A DNA stretch of 64,000 nucleotides from contig CANMXJ010000013.1 in the NCBI GenBank assembly GCA_947501805.1, positions 1 through 64,000 on the forward strand, read 5' to 3'. The position numbers and the translations under genes are program-made. The DNA comes from an uncultured Sulfitobacter sp. GTDB lineage: Bacteria > Pseudomonadota > Alphaproteobacteria > Rhodobacterales > Rhodobacteraceae. Numbering within the stretch: the first letter of the stretch is position 1; every line of letters starts with the position of its first letter. This document shows positions 27,551-35,992 of the stretch, one piece after another. The notes under the pieces are model-generated. The model made no database searches. It was not told where the DNA came from and worked only from the letters and a program-made list of their open reading frames with translations.

Positions 27551-28467
27551 GCTGTCCGCATCCCCATCCGGCGCAGGGTCACGCGTTCCATCATGCTAAA
27601 CAGCCCAACCAGCGCCGCCGCTGTTAACGCCGCCGCAAATAGCGCAGCCCAGGACACCAACGGCTGTCCATATTGATCCCCTACCAACATTCGCGCGCCA
27701 AATCCGGCCTTTGCCCCCGTAGGCAATTCCGCCACAATCGTCCCGATCAAAGAAGCCGAGATACCGATTTTCAAGGAGGCAAACAAATACGGCACCGACG
27801 CAGGCAACCGCAGCGCCCAAAAACCCTGCGCCCCCGAGGCATGATAGGTCCGCAACAAATCCAATTGCATCGCATCCGGACTACGCAACCCTTTCACCAT
27901 CCCGACAACCACCGGAAAAAAACTGAGATACGCAGCAATCAGCGATTTCGGAAACAAACCCTGTATCCCCATAGACCCCAATACCACGATAACCATCGGT
28001 GCCAGTGCAAGGATCGGAATCGTCTGGCTCACGATCGCCCAAGGCATCACCGACGCATCCATCACCCGAGAATAGACAATCCCCACCGCCAGCAATATCC
28101 CCAGCCCGGTCCCGATAAAAAACCCCAGCAAAGTTGGTGCCAGTGTCACCCAACCATGATAGACGAGCGACCGTTTCGACGTGATCTTCTTTTCAAACAC
28201 CGTCGCATACATCTCACCCGCCACCTGTTGCGGTGCGGGCAGGCGGGGTCGCACAAAATTATACGTTAGCGGAATCAGATGCGCATTGCGCAAAGCAAGC
28301 CCGACGCCACTTACGTCCTGACGCTCTATCGGCGTAACTGGCGTCACGCTCAGCCCGTCCCGCTGCGCCTGATCCGCTACCAAATGCATGTTCATCGGCA
28401 CCACTGCCGCGAGCCAGAACATCAGGATCGCCCCGATCACGGTTAGTACAGGCAGGACAGATTTCAC
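27547..28467 (-). CDS. ABC transporter permease (NitT/TauT type), second
   Basis: A membrane subunit of 306 residues with the EAA-loop pattern TYHASGAQGFWALRLPASVPYLFASLKIG. After a first membrane span it has a long N-terminal loop (about residues 30-100) before the core spans, unlike its partner. I chose the GTG at 28467 because GGGGGC lies 8 bases upstream; a GTG at 28473 would sit directly on that site. It overlaps the next permease by 4 bases. The ATPase gene ends 105 bases upstream. Confidence 0.9.
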   Translation of the reverse strand: MKSVLPVLTVIGAILMFWLAAVVPMNMHLVADQAQRDGLSVTPVTPIERQDVSGVGLALRNAHLIPLTYNFVRPRLPAPQQVAGEMYATVFEKKITSKRSLVYHGWVTLAPTLLGFFIGTGLGILLAVGIVYSRVMDASVMPWAIVSQTIPILALAPMVIVVLGSMGIQGLFPKSLIAAYLSFFPVVVGMVKGLRSPDAMQLDLLRTYHASGAQGFWALRLPASVPYLFASLKIGISASLIGTIVAELPTGAKAGFGARMLVGDQYGQPLVSWAALFAAALTAAALVGLFSMMERVTLRRMGMRTA

Positions 28468-28572
28468 GTCCACGCCCCCAATTTGCAGATGGTCAAAAAT
28501 CCTTCCCCATTACCCGACAGTCGCAGCTGCCAGCGAGGAGAGGGAAGAGCCGATTTCAACAAAGCCCAACGC

Positions 28573-29349
28573 TCACTCATCCAGATGCCCCGCCCGCAAG
28601 CCTTCCCGCACCCGATGCGCAATCTCCAAGAACTCCGGTGTTTCGCGAATGTCCAAAGGTCGCTCTTTCGGCAACGGACTCTCAATCACATCCGTAATCC
28701 GCCCCGGTCTGGGCGACATCACCACGATCTTGGTGCTCAGATAGACGGCTTCGGGAATTGAATGGGTCACAAAGGCAATCGTCTTCTCCGTCCGCGCCCA
28801 AAGCTTGAGCAACTGCTCATTCAAATGATCCCGCACAATCTCGTCCAGCGCCCCGAACGGCTCATCCATCAGCAGGATATCCGCATCAAAGCTCAACGCC
28901 CGCGCAATGCTCGCCCGCTGCTGCATGCCCCCAGACAATTGCCACGGAAACTTGCGCTCAAACCCCGCCAGATCGACCAGCTCCAGCACACGGCGAACCC
29001 GATCCGCCTGCTCCGCCTTCGAGATGCCCATGATCTCCAGCGGCAGCCGGATATTCCCCCCAATCGTGCGCCACGGATACAGCCCCGCCGCCTGAAACAC
29101 ATAGCCATAAGCGCGGGCCTTGCGCGCTTCCTCGGGGCTGACGCCATTCACCGTGACAATGCCCCCCGTAGGCTGCTCCAAATCCGCCATCACCCGCAGA
29201 AAGGTCGTCTTGCCACAGCCAGACGGCCCGATAAAGCTGACAAAATCGCCTTGATTGATCTCAAGGTTCACATCCTTGAGCGCATGGATCGGGCCATCGT
29301 TTGTCTGGAAGGTGAGGTCTAGGTTTTGGGCTTGGATGACAACGCTCAT
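28573..29349 (-). CDS. ABC transporter ATP-binding protein (NitT/TauT type)
   Basis: The 258-residue ATPase has Walker A GPSGCGKTT, signature LSGGMQQRASIARAL, Walker B ILLMDEPFGALD and a switch His in FVTHSIPEA. It powers the importer formed with the two permeases downstream. The VMSPRPGRITDVIESPLP tail is characteristic of the taurine/nitrate/pyrimidine group. Its ATG overlaps the stop of the small membrane-protein gene upstream by 4 bases, a sign of translational coupling with that protein. Confidence 0.94.
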   Translation of the reverse strand: MSVVIQAQNLDLTFQTNDGPIHALKDVNLEINQGDFVSFIGPSGCGKTTFLRVMADLEQPTGGIVTVNGVSPEEARKARAYGYVFQAAGLYPWRTIGGNIRLPLEIMGISKAEQADRVRRVLELVDLAGFERKFPWQLSGGMQQRASIARALSFDADILLMDEPFGALDEIVRDHLNEQLLKLWARTEKTIAFVTHSIPEAVYLSTKIVVMSPRPGRITDVIESPLPKERPLDIRETPEFLEIAHRVREGLRAGHLDE

Positions 29350-29834
29350 GGTTGCACCACTTTGACTTCATTCCTGAATACCCGCGCCGCAACTAAAGGC
29401 GATACCAAAATCGCCGGCACCGCGCCGATTAACCCAAGCAGATTTAATTTGTCCCATGCAATCGACGACCATTCTCCCATCATCCATCCGACTGCAAAAT
29501 AGGAAACAACCGTATGAAATGCTGCGAGAACTGGCGCTGCAATCATCGCTGCCGACCGCGCGGCATACCCCCGACGACCAAGATATTGCATAAACCGTCC
29601 CCAAACCAAGACCATCGGTACTATCGTTACTGCGAGAACCAATATATCGAAAAAGACAATCATGGGCGTGAACAAAATCGAACCAAAAACGAGTAAGTAC
29701 AAAAAGCCACCTTCTTCAGAAAGCCCCGCTATTCCCAGACCGGCACACTGAAATAATGCCGCAATCAGCAGATCAAAACCGACAAGTGCAAGAAACCGCT
29801 CGGTAAGCTGCGGTTGGTAAAAACCAGAAACCAT
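29346..29834 (-). CDS. Small integral membrane protein in the pyrimidine operon, unknown
   Basis: The 162 residues form four to five hydrophobic segments (about 16-36, 45-62, 60-80, 95-115, 130-150) with few charges. I do not recognise the family. It lies 8 bases after dihydropyrimidinase and overlaps the ABC ATPase start by 4 bases, so it is clearly inside the operon. Possible roles are an accessory subunit of the importer or an independent carrier; neither can be shown from the sequence. Confidence 0.65.
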   Translation of the reverse strand: MVSGFYQPQLTERFLALVGFDLLIAALFQCAGLGIAGLSEEGGFLYLLVFGSILFTPMIVFFDILVLAVTIVPMVLVWGRFMQYLGRRGYAARSAAMIAAPVLAAFHTVVSYFAVGWMMGEWSSIAWDKLNLLGLIGAVPAILVSPLVAARVFRNEVKVVQP

Positions 29835-29842
29835 ATCTTTCT

Positions 29843-31303
29843 TTAGATCCCCGCCGGAATGTTCAACGGATCACGCTTGATCATCTTCGGGCTGGTCAAG
29901 GCCTTCCACTTGCTCAACGCCACATTCGCCGACGGAAACGCTGGACGCGGAATGAACTTCCCCCGCCCCGGCTGCGGCTGCGAATTCTGCCCCCAGGACC
30001 AGATCACATCACCGCGCGACAGCGTATAGCGCGCATTCGCCGTCACCTCGAACCCCTCGAACACGTTGTAATCCAAAATCGAATGATGCGTGGCAGGCGA
30101 AATCGTCTTGGAAATCTTCGGATCCCAAACCACGATATCCGCATCCGCCCCCTCAACAATCGCACCTTTGCGCGGATAGATGTTCAGGATTTTCGCGACA
30201 TTGGTCGAGGTCGCCGCGACAAACTCGTTGGGCGTCAACCGCCCCGTCTCGACCCCTTCGGTCCAAAGCACCGATAACCGCTCCTCCAACCCGTTCGACC
30301 CGTTGGGAATGATCCGGAAATCATCGCGCCCCGCACGTTTCTGCTCGGTGTTGAACGCCGCATGATCCGTCGCCACCACCTGCAACGACCCCGCCTGCAA
30401 CCCTGCCCAGAGCGAATCCTGATGATCCTTGGACCGGAACGGCGGCGACATCACCCGCCGCGCCGCATGGTCCCAATCCTTGTTGAAATACTCGCTCTCG
30501 TCCAGCGTCAAAAACTGGATCAAGGGCTCGCCATAAACCCGCATCCCCTTCTGCCGCGCCCGTCGGATCGCCTCATGCGCCTGCTCGCAGGACACATGGA
30601 CAATGTACAACGGCACCCCCGCCGCATCGGCAATCGTGATTGCCCGGTTTGCGGCCTCTCCTTCAAACTCGGGTGGCCGTGAGTAGGCATGCCCCTCCGG
30701 CCCCGTGATCCCCTGATCAAAGTACTTCTGTTGCATCTCGGCCACCAGATCACCGTTTTCCGCATGTACCATCGGCAACGCACCCAGCTCGGCACAGCGC
30801 TTGAAGGAGGCGAACATTTCGTCATCCTCAATCATCAAAGCCCCCTTGTAGGCCATGAAATGCTTGAAGGAATTGACACCCATCTCAACAGCGTCTTTCA
30901 TCTCGTTAAAGACGTTCTCGTCCCAACCCGTAATCGCCATGTGATAGCCGACATCGCTGCAAATCTGCGGCGCGCTCTTGCGATGCCATTCATTGATCGC
31001 ATTCTTGATCGAGCCGTCCTCGCCGGGCAGACAGAAGTCCACCACCATCGTCGTCCCGCCACAGGCCGCCGCCCATGTGCCGGTCTCGAATGTCTCCGCC
31101 GCCGTGGTCCCCATAAACGGCATCTCCAGATGCGTGTGCGGATCAATTCCGCCGGGAATGACATAGGCCCCTTCGGCGTCGATAACCTCATCGCCCACTA
31201 GGTCCTCGCCGATTTGAACGATCTTCTCGCCCTCGATCAGCACATCTGCTTTCCACGTCCTGTCCGCCGTGCACACCTGCCCGCCTTTGATTACCTTGCT
31301 CAT
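29843..31303 (-). CDS. hydA: Dihydropyrimidinase
   Basis: Opens the ring of dihydrouracil or dihydrothymine to N-carbamoyl-beta-amino acids, step 2 of reductive pyrimidine degradation. The 486 residues are of the amidohydrolase fold: metal site DPHTHLEMPF near residue 57, the Lys to be carboxylated in NSFKHFMAYKGAL, HVSCEQAHEAIRRA and VVATDHAAFN with the metal-binding Asp. The ATG at 31303 has GGGAG upstream; an in-frame start at 31333 is weaker. It sits between an unknown gene and the small membrane protein, in the same direction as the ABC importer. Confidence 0.95.
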   Translation of the reverse strand: MSKVIKGGQVCTADRTWKADVLIEGEKIVQIGEDLVGDEVIDAEGAYVIPGGIDPHTHLEMPFMGTTAAETFETGTWAAACGGTTMVVDFCLPGEDGSIKNAINEWHRKSAPQICSDVGYHMAITGWDENVFNEMKDAVEMGVNSFKHFMAYKGALMIEDDEMFASFKRCAELGALPMVHAENGDLVAEMQQKYFDQGITGPEGHAYSRPPEFEGEAANRAITIADAAGVPLYIVHVSCEQAHEAIRRARQKGMRVYGEPLIQFLTLDESEYFNKDWDHAARRVMSPPFRSKDHQDSLWAGLQAGSLQVVATDHAAFNTEQKRAGRDDFRIIPNGSNGLEERLSVLWTEGVETGRLTPNEFVAATSTNVAKILNIYPRKGAIVEGADADIVVWDPKISKTISPATHHSILDYNVFEGFEVTANARYTLSRGDVIWSWGQNSQPQPGRGKFIPRPAFPSANVALSKWKALTSPKMIKRDPLNIPAGI

Positions 31304-31376
31304 CACATCTCTCCCAACTTCCAAATGGTCCAAAATCCCGGGGTCCGGGGCAGCGCCCGGTCCGACACTTCCTCAT

Positions 31377-31700
31377 TCACACCGATCCAAAACATCCTAG
31401 CGCCGGACCGTGCACTCCAATATCCAAAGGCCCGAAATCACTCTCCACACAAAGCGAAAAGTACCCCGCGGTCGGCAGATAAACCACCCGATATGTCCCA
31501 TCGCCGCGCGACACGGACCAGCAGCGCTGCGTGATCCCGCCGGAGAAATTCACTGCCACCTCCCGCGGCGCGCGACGGGTCCGCTCGAAATCCTCTGCGG
31601 TGCGCCGCGTCACCATGTCCTCTGACGCCAGAGCGTCCGAGATTTCCGTGTCCAATAGCGCATCAATCCGCTCGCCAATAGAGAGCTCCGGGTCGATCAT
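31377..31700 (-). CDS. Unrecognised small protein in the pyrimidine operon
   Basis: This 107-residue protein is acidic-helical in the first half (MIDPELSIGERIDALLDTEI) and beta-like with aromatic and Cys residues in the second (GGITQRCWSVSRGDGTYRVV, ending GPALGCFGSV). No signal peptide or membrane span. I do not recognise it. Its position between beta-ureidopropionase and dihydropyrimidinase, both read the same way, suggests a linked function. The start is uncertain: 31745 adds 15 residues with two Cys-poor basic stretches, and the site before 31700 is weak. Confidence 0.55.
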   Translation of the reverse strand: MIDPELSIGERIDALLDTEISDALASEDMVTRRTAEDFERTRRAPREVAVNFSGGITQRCWSVSRGDGTYRVVYLPTAGYFSLCVESDFGPLDIGVHGPALGCFGSV

Positions 31701-31806
31701 GCGGGCTCGGGAAACTTTGCAAGTTTCCGTCTGTTTCTGCACCACCCTGCCCCATCAAAGGCAGGCGCTTTTTTCTCAAGCTGTTTCAAAGAAAGCGGTG
31801 CTGTTC

Positions 31807-33057
31807 TCACCCTACAACCTCCGCCGTCTCTAACACCGCATGCATCAGAACGTCCGCCCCTGCCTGCGCCCATTCGCGGCTGATCTCTTCTGCCTCGTTA
31901 TGGCTTAGCCCGTCCACACAGGGACACATCACCATTGCTGTGGGGGCCACGCGATTGATCCAGCAGGCATCATGCCCAGCACCCGAAATCAGGTTCATAT
32001 GGGAATATCCCAGCCGCTCCGCCGCATCGCGGATCGCACTCACACAGCCCGCGTCAAAGGCAACCGGATCAAAGCCACCGACTTTCTCAAACTCAACCGT
32101 CATCCCCATGTCATCCGCGATCTTCTGCGCTTCAACACGCAAGCGCGCCTCCATGTCCTCGATCACCGCCAGATCCGGCGATCGGAAGTCGACCGTAAAC
32201 ACCACCTTGCCCGGAATCACATTACGCGAGTTTGGAAAGACATCGATATGCCCCGCCGCCCCAACCGCATGAGGTGCATGGGACCACGCGATTTCCTCGA
32301 CCTTTTCCAAGATACGCGCCATGCCAAGGCCCGCATTCTTGCGCAGAGGCATCGGTGTCGACCCCGTATGGCTGTCCTTGCCAATCACTGTCACTTGGGT
32401 CCAGCTCAGCCCCTGTCCATGCGTGACCACGCCAATGTCCTTGCCTTCGGCTTCCAAAATCGGCCCCTGTTCGATGTGCAGTTCAAAGAAGGCATGCATC
32501 TTGCGCGCGCCAACCTCTTCTTCGCCGCGCCAGCCGATCCGTTTCAACTCATCACCAAATGTCTTGCCCTCGGCATCCACCCGATCATACGCCCAATCCT
32601 GCGTATGCACGCCCGCAAACACTCCGGACGACAACATCGCTGGCGCATAGCGCGTACCCTCTTCATTCGTGAAATTCGTCGCCACAATCGGGTGTTTTGT
32701 CTGAATGCCCAGATCGTTCAGTGTGCGAATGATCTCAAGGCCCGCAAGCACCCCTAAAACGCCATCATATTTGCCGCCCGTCGGCTGCGTATCCAGATGC
32801 GAGCCCACATAGACTGGCAACGCATCGGGGTCACTCCCTTCGCGGCGCGCAAACATGTTGCCCATCTGATCCAACCCCATGGAACAGTCCGCCTCTTCAC
32901 ACCATTTCTGGAACAAGGCCCGCCCCTCAGCGTCTTCATCCGTCAGTGTCTGACGATTGTTGCCGCCCGCTGCCCCGGGGCCGATCTTGGCCATCTCCAT
33001 CAGACTGTCCCACAAACGATCTGGATTGATCTTCAGGTTCTCTCCGGGTGCGGGCAT
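31807..33057 (-). CDS. M20-family amidohydrolase, probable beta-ureidopropionase
   Basis: The 416 residues are of the M20 dinuclear-metal fold: GSHLDTQPTGGKYDGVLG, NFTNEEGTRYAPAMLSSG, ELHIEQGPILE and a C-terminal SGAGHDA. This subfamily includes N-carbamoyl-beta-alanine, N-carbamoyl-L-amino acid and allantoate hydrolases. Beside dihydropyrimidinase and dihydropyrimidine dehydrogenase, beta-ureidopropionase (step 3, giving beta-alanine, CO2 and ammonia) is the best reading. It is the first gene of the leftward unit, divergent from the TetR-type regulator across a palindromic operator. Confidence 0.88.
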   Translation of the reverse strand: MPAPGENLKINPDRLWDSLMEMAKIGPGAAGGNNRQTLTDEDAEGRALFQKWCEEADCSMGLDQMGNMFARREGSDPDALPVYVGSHLDTQPTGGKYDGVLGVLAGLEIIRTLNDLGIQTKHPIVATNFTNEEGTRYAPAMLSSGVFAGVHTQDWAYDRVDAEGKTFGDELKRIGWRGEEEVGARKMHAFFELHIEQGPILEAEGKDIGVVTHGQGLSWTQVTVIGKDSHTGSTPMPLRKNAGLGMARILEKVEEIAWSHAPHAVGAAGHIDVFPNSRNVIPGKVVFTVDFRSPDLAVIEDMEARLRVEAQKIADDMGMTVEFEKVGGFDPVAFDAGCVSAIRDAAERLGYSHMNLISGAGHDACWINRVAPTAMVMCPCVDGLSHNEAEEISREWAQAGADVLMHAVLETAEVVG

Positions 33058-33092
33058 CAGCTGGCTCCTTTGATAGTCGATTTGTACGAATT

Positions 33093-33108
33093 TTTACCAT
33101 TTGGTAAA
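33093..33108. promoter_or_regulatory. RutR-like operator between ureidopropionase and regulator genes
   Basis: TTTACCATTTGGTAAA is a perfect palindrome of the form TTTACCA-N2-TGGTAAA. E. coli RutR is known to bind TTGACCA-N2-TGGTCAA, which differs at one base per arm. It sits between the divergent starts at 33057 and 33214, where a regulator could control both. Confidence 0.65.
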
Positions 33109-33213
33109 GCTACGATTGCGGTTAGACTGGTATCTGTCAAGAACTGGTTTTATGAGCTTTCCAACGCCATCAGCGCACTACGCCAGAAACAGGCAAAGCT
33201 TAGGAGATCGCCC

Positions 33214-33831
33214 TTGCCAGACGCGTCCGTAAAGAAACCAAGCCGCATCCAGCAACGTAACCGGCACACGATTCTTGAGGCCGCATTGGAAGTGTTCTCG
33301 CGTCACGGGTATCGCGGCGCAACACTGGATCAAATCGCATCAGAAGCGGGGCTGAGTAAACCTAACATTCTTTACTATTTCGATGGCAAAGCCGACATTC
33401 ACGTTACGCTTCTTAGTCAGCTGATGCAGACATGGCTCGACCCGCTGGTCGAACTTAATCCCGATGGTGATCCCGTCGAAGAAATTCTCGCCTATGTGCA
33501 GCGCAAACTTGACATGGCGCAGGATTTCCCGCGCGAGAGTCGCCTTTTTGCGGGCGAAATTCTGCAAGGTGCACCACGTATGCGACCCGAGCTGGAAGCC
33601 CACCTGAAACCTTTGTTTAACAGCAAATGCGCCCTGATCCGAACCTGGATTGCCCAAGATCGTTTGCCCCCGCTTGACCCCCGCCACCTCATTTTTTCGA
33701 TCTGGGCCAGCACGCAACACTACGCCGATTTCGAAAGTCAGGTCAGCCTGTTGATGGATGATAGCACCAATACTTTTGAGGGCGCATCAAAGCACTTGCA
33801 GGCAATGTTTCGCAGTATGCTCACCCGTTAA
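33214..33831 (+). CDS. rutR: TetR-family regulator, RutR-like
   Basis: This 205-residue protein has an N-terminal helix-turn-helix (ILEAALEVFSRHGYRGATLD, then GLSKPNILYYF) and a C-terminal domain in which FPRESRLFAGEILQGAPRM and IFSIWASTQHYADFESQ are characteristic of RutR, a sensor of uracil/thymine. The start is a TTG at 33214 with AGGAG 8 bases before it; the long open frame further upstream crosses the divergent gene and operator. It is divergent from the ureidopropionase gene and probably autoregulated. Confidence 0.87.
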   Translation: MPDASVKKPSRIQQRNRHTILEAALEVFSRHGYRGATLDQIASEAGLSKPNILYYFDGKADIHVTLLSQLMQTWLDPLVELNPDGDPVEEILAYVQRKLDMAQDFPRESRLFAGEILQGAPRMRPELEAHLKPLFNSKCALIRTWIAQDRLPPLDPRHLIFSIWASTQHYADFESQVSLLMDDSTNTFEGASKHLQAMFRSMLTR

Positions 33832-33930
33832 CCACGGAATTAATATTCTTGCTGCGTTAACGCTTCATTCAGAAATCGACGACACTCTGGTGATGGGTGG
33901 CGGGCTCCAGAAAAATGATTGGAGCATGAA

Positions 33931-34308
33931 ATGAGTTCGATCTTACTAAGTAGTCCATTCCCGGCACCGCCGCTATCCCATGCGCCGACAACAGCCGCTA
34001 CAGCAGAGGTTTCTGTCGCTCCTGTGAGTGCGGCAATCACGTCAGGGAATGCCGGGGATGCCACGTCCTTTTCGGGATCAAATGCTGGCACAGGTGGCAG
34101 CCGTCAAGGCGACACCATTGCCCTTTTCCAAAACAACCAGAATAGCAAATGGGAACGCCCTGCTATTGCCACCGGCAGGTCCATCGTAAATGCGCAGACG
34201 CAAAATGACGCACAGGTGTTTCCGTTCGACACCAACCTTCCCAAGGTCGCGATGCCAGATCCTTTGCCTACCTCACCGTTTCTAAAACAGACCGATACTG
34301 TCGCATGA
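33931..34308 (+). CDS. Hypothetical protein, Ser/Pro/Ala-rich
   Basis: This 125-residue protein has a low-complexity first half (SSPFPAPPLSHAPTTAATAE) and a second half with ALFQNNQNSKWERPAIATGR and VFPFDTNLPKVAMPDP. No membrane span, signal or cysteine. It is probably largely disordered. GGAG precedes the ATG by 9 bases. It lies between rutR and the convergent preA gene. I do not recognise it, and a link to pyrimidine use is only positional. Confidence 0.55.
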   Translation: MSSILLSSPFPAPPLSHAPTTAATAEVSVAPVSAAITSGNAGDATSFSGSNAGTGGSRQGDTIALFQNNQNSKWERPAIATGRSIVNAQTQNDAQVFPFDTNLPKVAMPDPLPTSPFLKQTDTVA

Positions 34309-34321
34309 ACAGCGCCACAGG

Positions 34322-35623
34322 TTATTCGGCTGCCTTTGCGGACGGATTATTCGGATGCGTCGTCCAGTTGGCATAGTCCCGCTGGACCACTTTCCCGGTG
34401 CGTGGATCGGTCTCGCCGGGGGTCATGGCCTCCATCGTAATACAATCCTCAACGGGGCATACATTCACACACAGATTACAGGCCACACATTCCTCATCAA
34501 TCACACTGAAGGTGCGATCTTCGGACATGGCAATGGCCTGGTGGCTGGTATCCTCACAGGCGGCAAAGCAACGGCCGCAGGAAATGCACAAATCCTGATT
34601 GATCACCGCTTTGGCAACATAGTTGAGATTCAGCTGGTTCCAGTCCGTCACATTCGGCACGGCGCGCCCGACAATCTCGTCAACAGAGGTCATGCCCTTG
34701 TCGTCCATATACTCCGACAAACCGCTGATCATTTCTTGCACGATCTTGAAGCCATAAGTCATCGCCGCTGTGCAAACCTGCACATTGCCCGCCCCCAACG
34801 CCATGAACTCCGCCGCGTCGCGCCAAGTCGTCACACCGCCAATGCCGCTGATCGGCAGGCCGTGCAATTCCGGATCGCGGGCAATCTCTGCCACCATGTT
34901 CAACGCGATGGGTTTCACAGCTGGCCCACAATACCCGCCGTGTGCGCCCTTCCCGTCAATCGTCGGTTCCGGTGCAAACAGGTCAAGATCCACGCTGGTG
35001 ATCGAGTTGATTGTATTAATCAATGACACCGCATCGGCCCCGCCTACCATCGCCGCCGCCGCGGGCTTGCGGATATCGGCAATATTCGGCGTCAGCTTCA
35101 CAATCACTGGCATCCGCGTGTGCGATTTGACCCAGCGTGTAACCATTTCGATGTATTCCGGCACCTGCCCTACAGCACTGCCCATGCCGCGCTCGCTCAT
35201 TCCGTGCGGGCAGCCAAAGTTCAACTCGACGCCATCGGCACCGGTGTCCTCGACCAACGGCAGAATGTACTTCCACGGATCTTCCTCGCAAGGCACCATG
35301 AGTGAAACCACCATGGCGCGATCAGGATAGTCGCGTTTGACCAGTTTGATCTCGTCCAGATTGGTCTGCAGTGGCCGGTCCGTGATCAATTCAATGTTGT
35401 TCAGACCCAAAAGGCGGCGATCCGCACCATAGACCGCGCCATAGCGCGGCCCGTTCACGTTCACCACATGCGGGTCCAGCCCCAACGTCTTCCAAACCAC
35501 ACCGCCCCAGCCCGCATCATAGGCCCGGCGCACATTGTATTCCTTGTCCGTCGGGGGTGCAGAGGCAAGCCAGAAAGGGTTGGGGGATTTGATCCCGATG
35601 AAATTGCTTGTCAGATCAGCCAT
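34322..35623 (-). CDS. preA: NAD-dependent dihydropyrimidine dehydrogenase, subunit PreA
   Basis: Catalytic subunit that reduces uracil or thymine to the dihydro form, step 1 of reductive degradation. The 433 residues have an FMN-binding barrel like dihydroorotate dehydrogenase (NPFWLASAPPTDKEYNVRRA, GADGVELNFGCPHGMSERGM, GIGGVTTWRDAAEFMALGA) and two C-terminal 4Fe-4S motifs, CISCGRCFAAC and CVACNLCVNVC. The ATG at 35623 has GGAG. It is the last gene of preT-DUF1428-preA, with 10-base gaps. Confidence 0.96.
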   Translation of the reverse strand: MADLTSNFIGIKSPNPFWLASAPPTDKEYNVRRAYDAGWGGVVWKTLGLDPHVVNVNGPRYGAVYGADRRLLGLNNIELITDRPLQTNLDEIKLVKRDYPDRAMVVSLMVPCEEDPWKYILPLVEDTGADGVELNFGCPHGMSERGMGSAVGQVPEYIEMVTRWVKSHTRMPVIVKLTPNIADIRKPAAAAMVGGADAVSLINTINSITSVDLDLFAPEPTIDGKGAHGGYCGPAVKPIALNMVAEIARDPELHGLPISGIGGVTTWRDAAEFMALGAGNVQVCTAAMTYGFKIVQEMISGLSEYMDDKGMTSVDEIVGRAVPNVTDWNQLNLNYVAKAVINQDLCISCGRCFAACEDTSHQAIAMSEDRTFSVIDEECVACNLCVNVCPVEDCITMEAMTPGETDPRTGKVVQRDYANWTTHPNNPSAKAAE

Positions 35624-35633
35624 TCTACGTCTC

Positions 35634-35981
35634 CTAAACGTCCAACAGGGTCTCGAACCCGCCAAATATCATCCGCTTGCCGTCAAAGGGCATCTCGCCC
35701 ATCGCTTCAAAACGGGGATCGGTTTGCATCTTTGCCATACAAGCATGTGCGGTTGCTTTATCCGGCCATTCTTGCCAGCCGGTCACAACCGTCTCGCCCT
35801 CTTTGGCTGCGACAGCCATCGGAAAAGACGTCACCTCACCAGGCAGAATAAAATCCCCCCAGCATTCAACGATGCGGGTTGCACCATATTCTTTAAAAAT
35901 CTCTGCGGCCTGAATGCTGTGGTCCAGATAGGCCTGCTTGTTTGCATCCGGTACAGCCGCCACAAAAGTCATAATATACAT
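35634..35981 (-). CDS. DUF1428-family protein
   Basis: The 115 residues begin MYIMTFVAAVPDANKQAYLD and contain IFKEYGATRIVECWGDFI and GWQEWPDKATAHACMAKMQ, the pattern of DUF1428 (YbaA-like, a dimeric ferredoxin-like fold). Function is unknown. It lies between preT and preA with 11- and 10-base gaps, so it is surely cotranscribed with them. Whether it serves pyrimidine degradation or is simply carried along is open. Confidence 0.88.
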   Translation of the reverse strand: MYIMTFVAAVPDANKQAYLDHSIQAAEIFKEYGATRIVECWGDFILPGEVTSFPMAVAAKEGETVVTGWQEWPDKATAHACMAKMQTDPRFEAMGEMPFDGKRMIFGGFETLLDV

Positions 35982-35992
35982 TCCGGCCCTCC

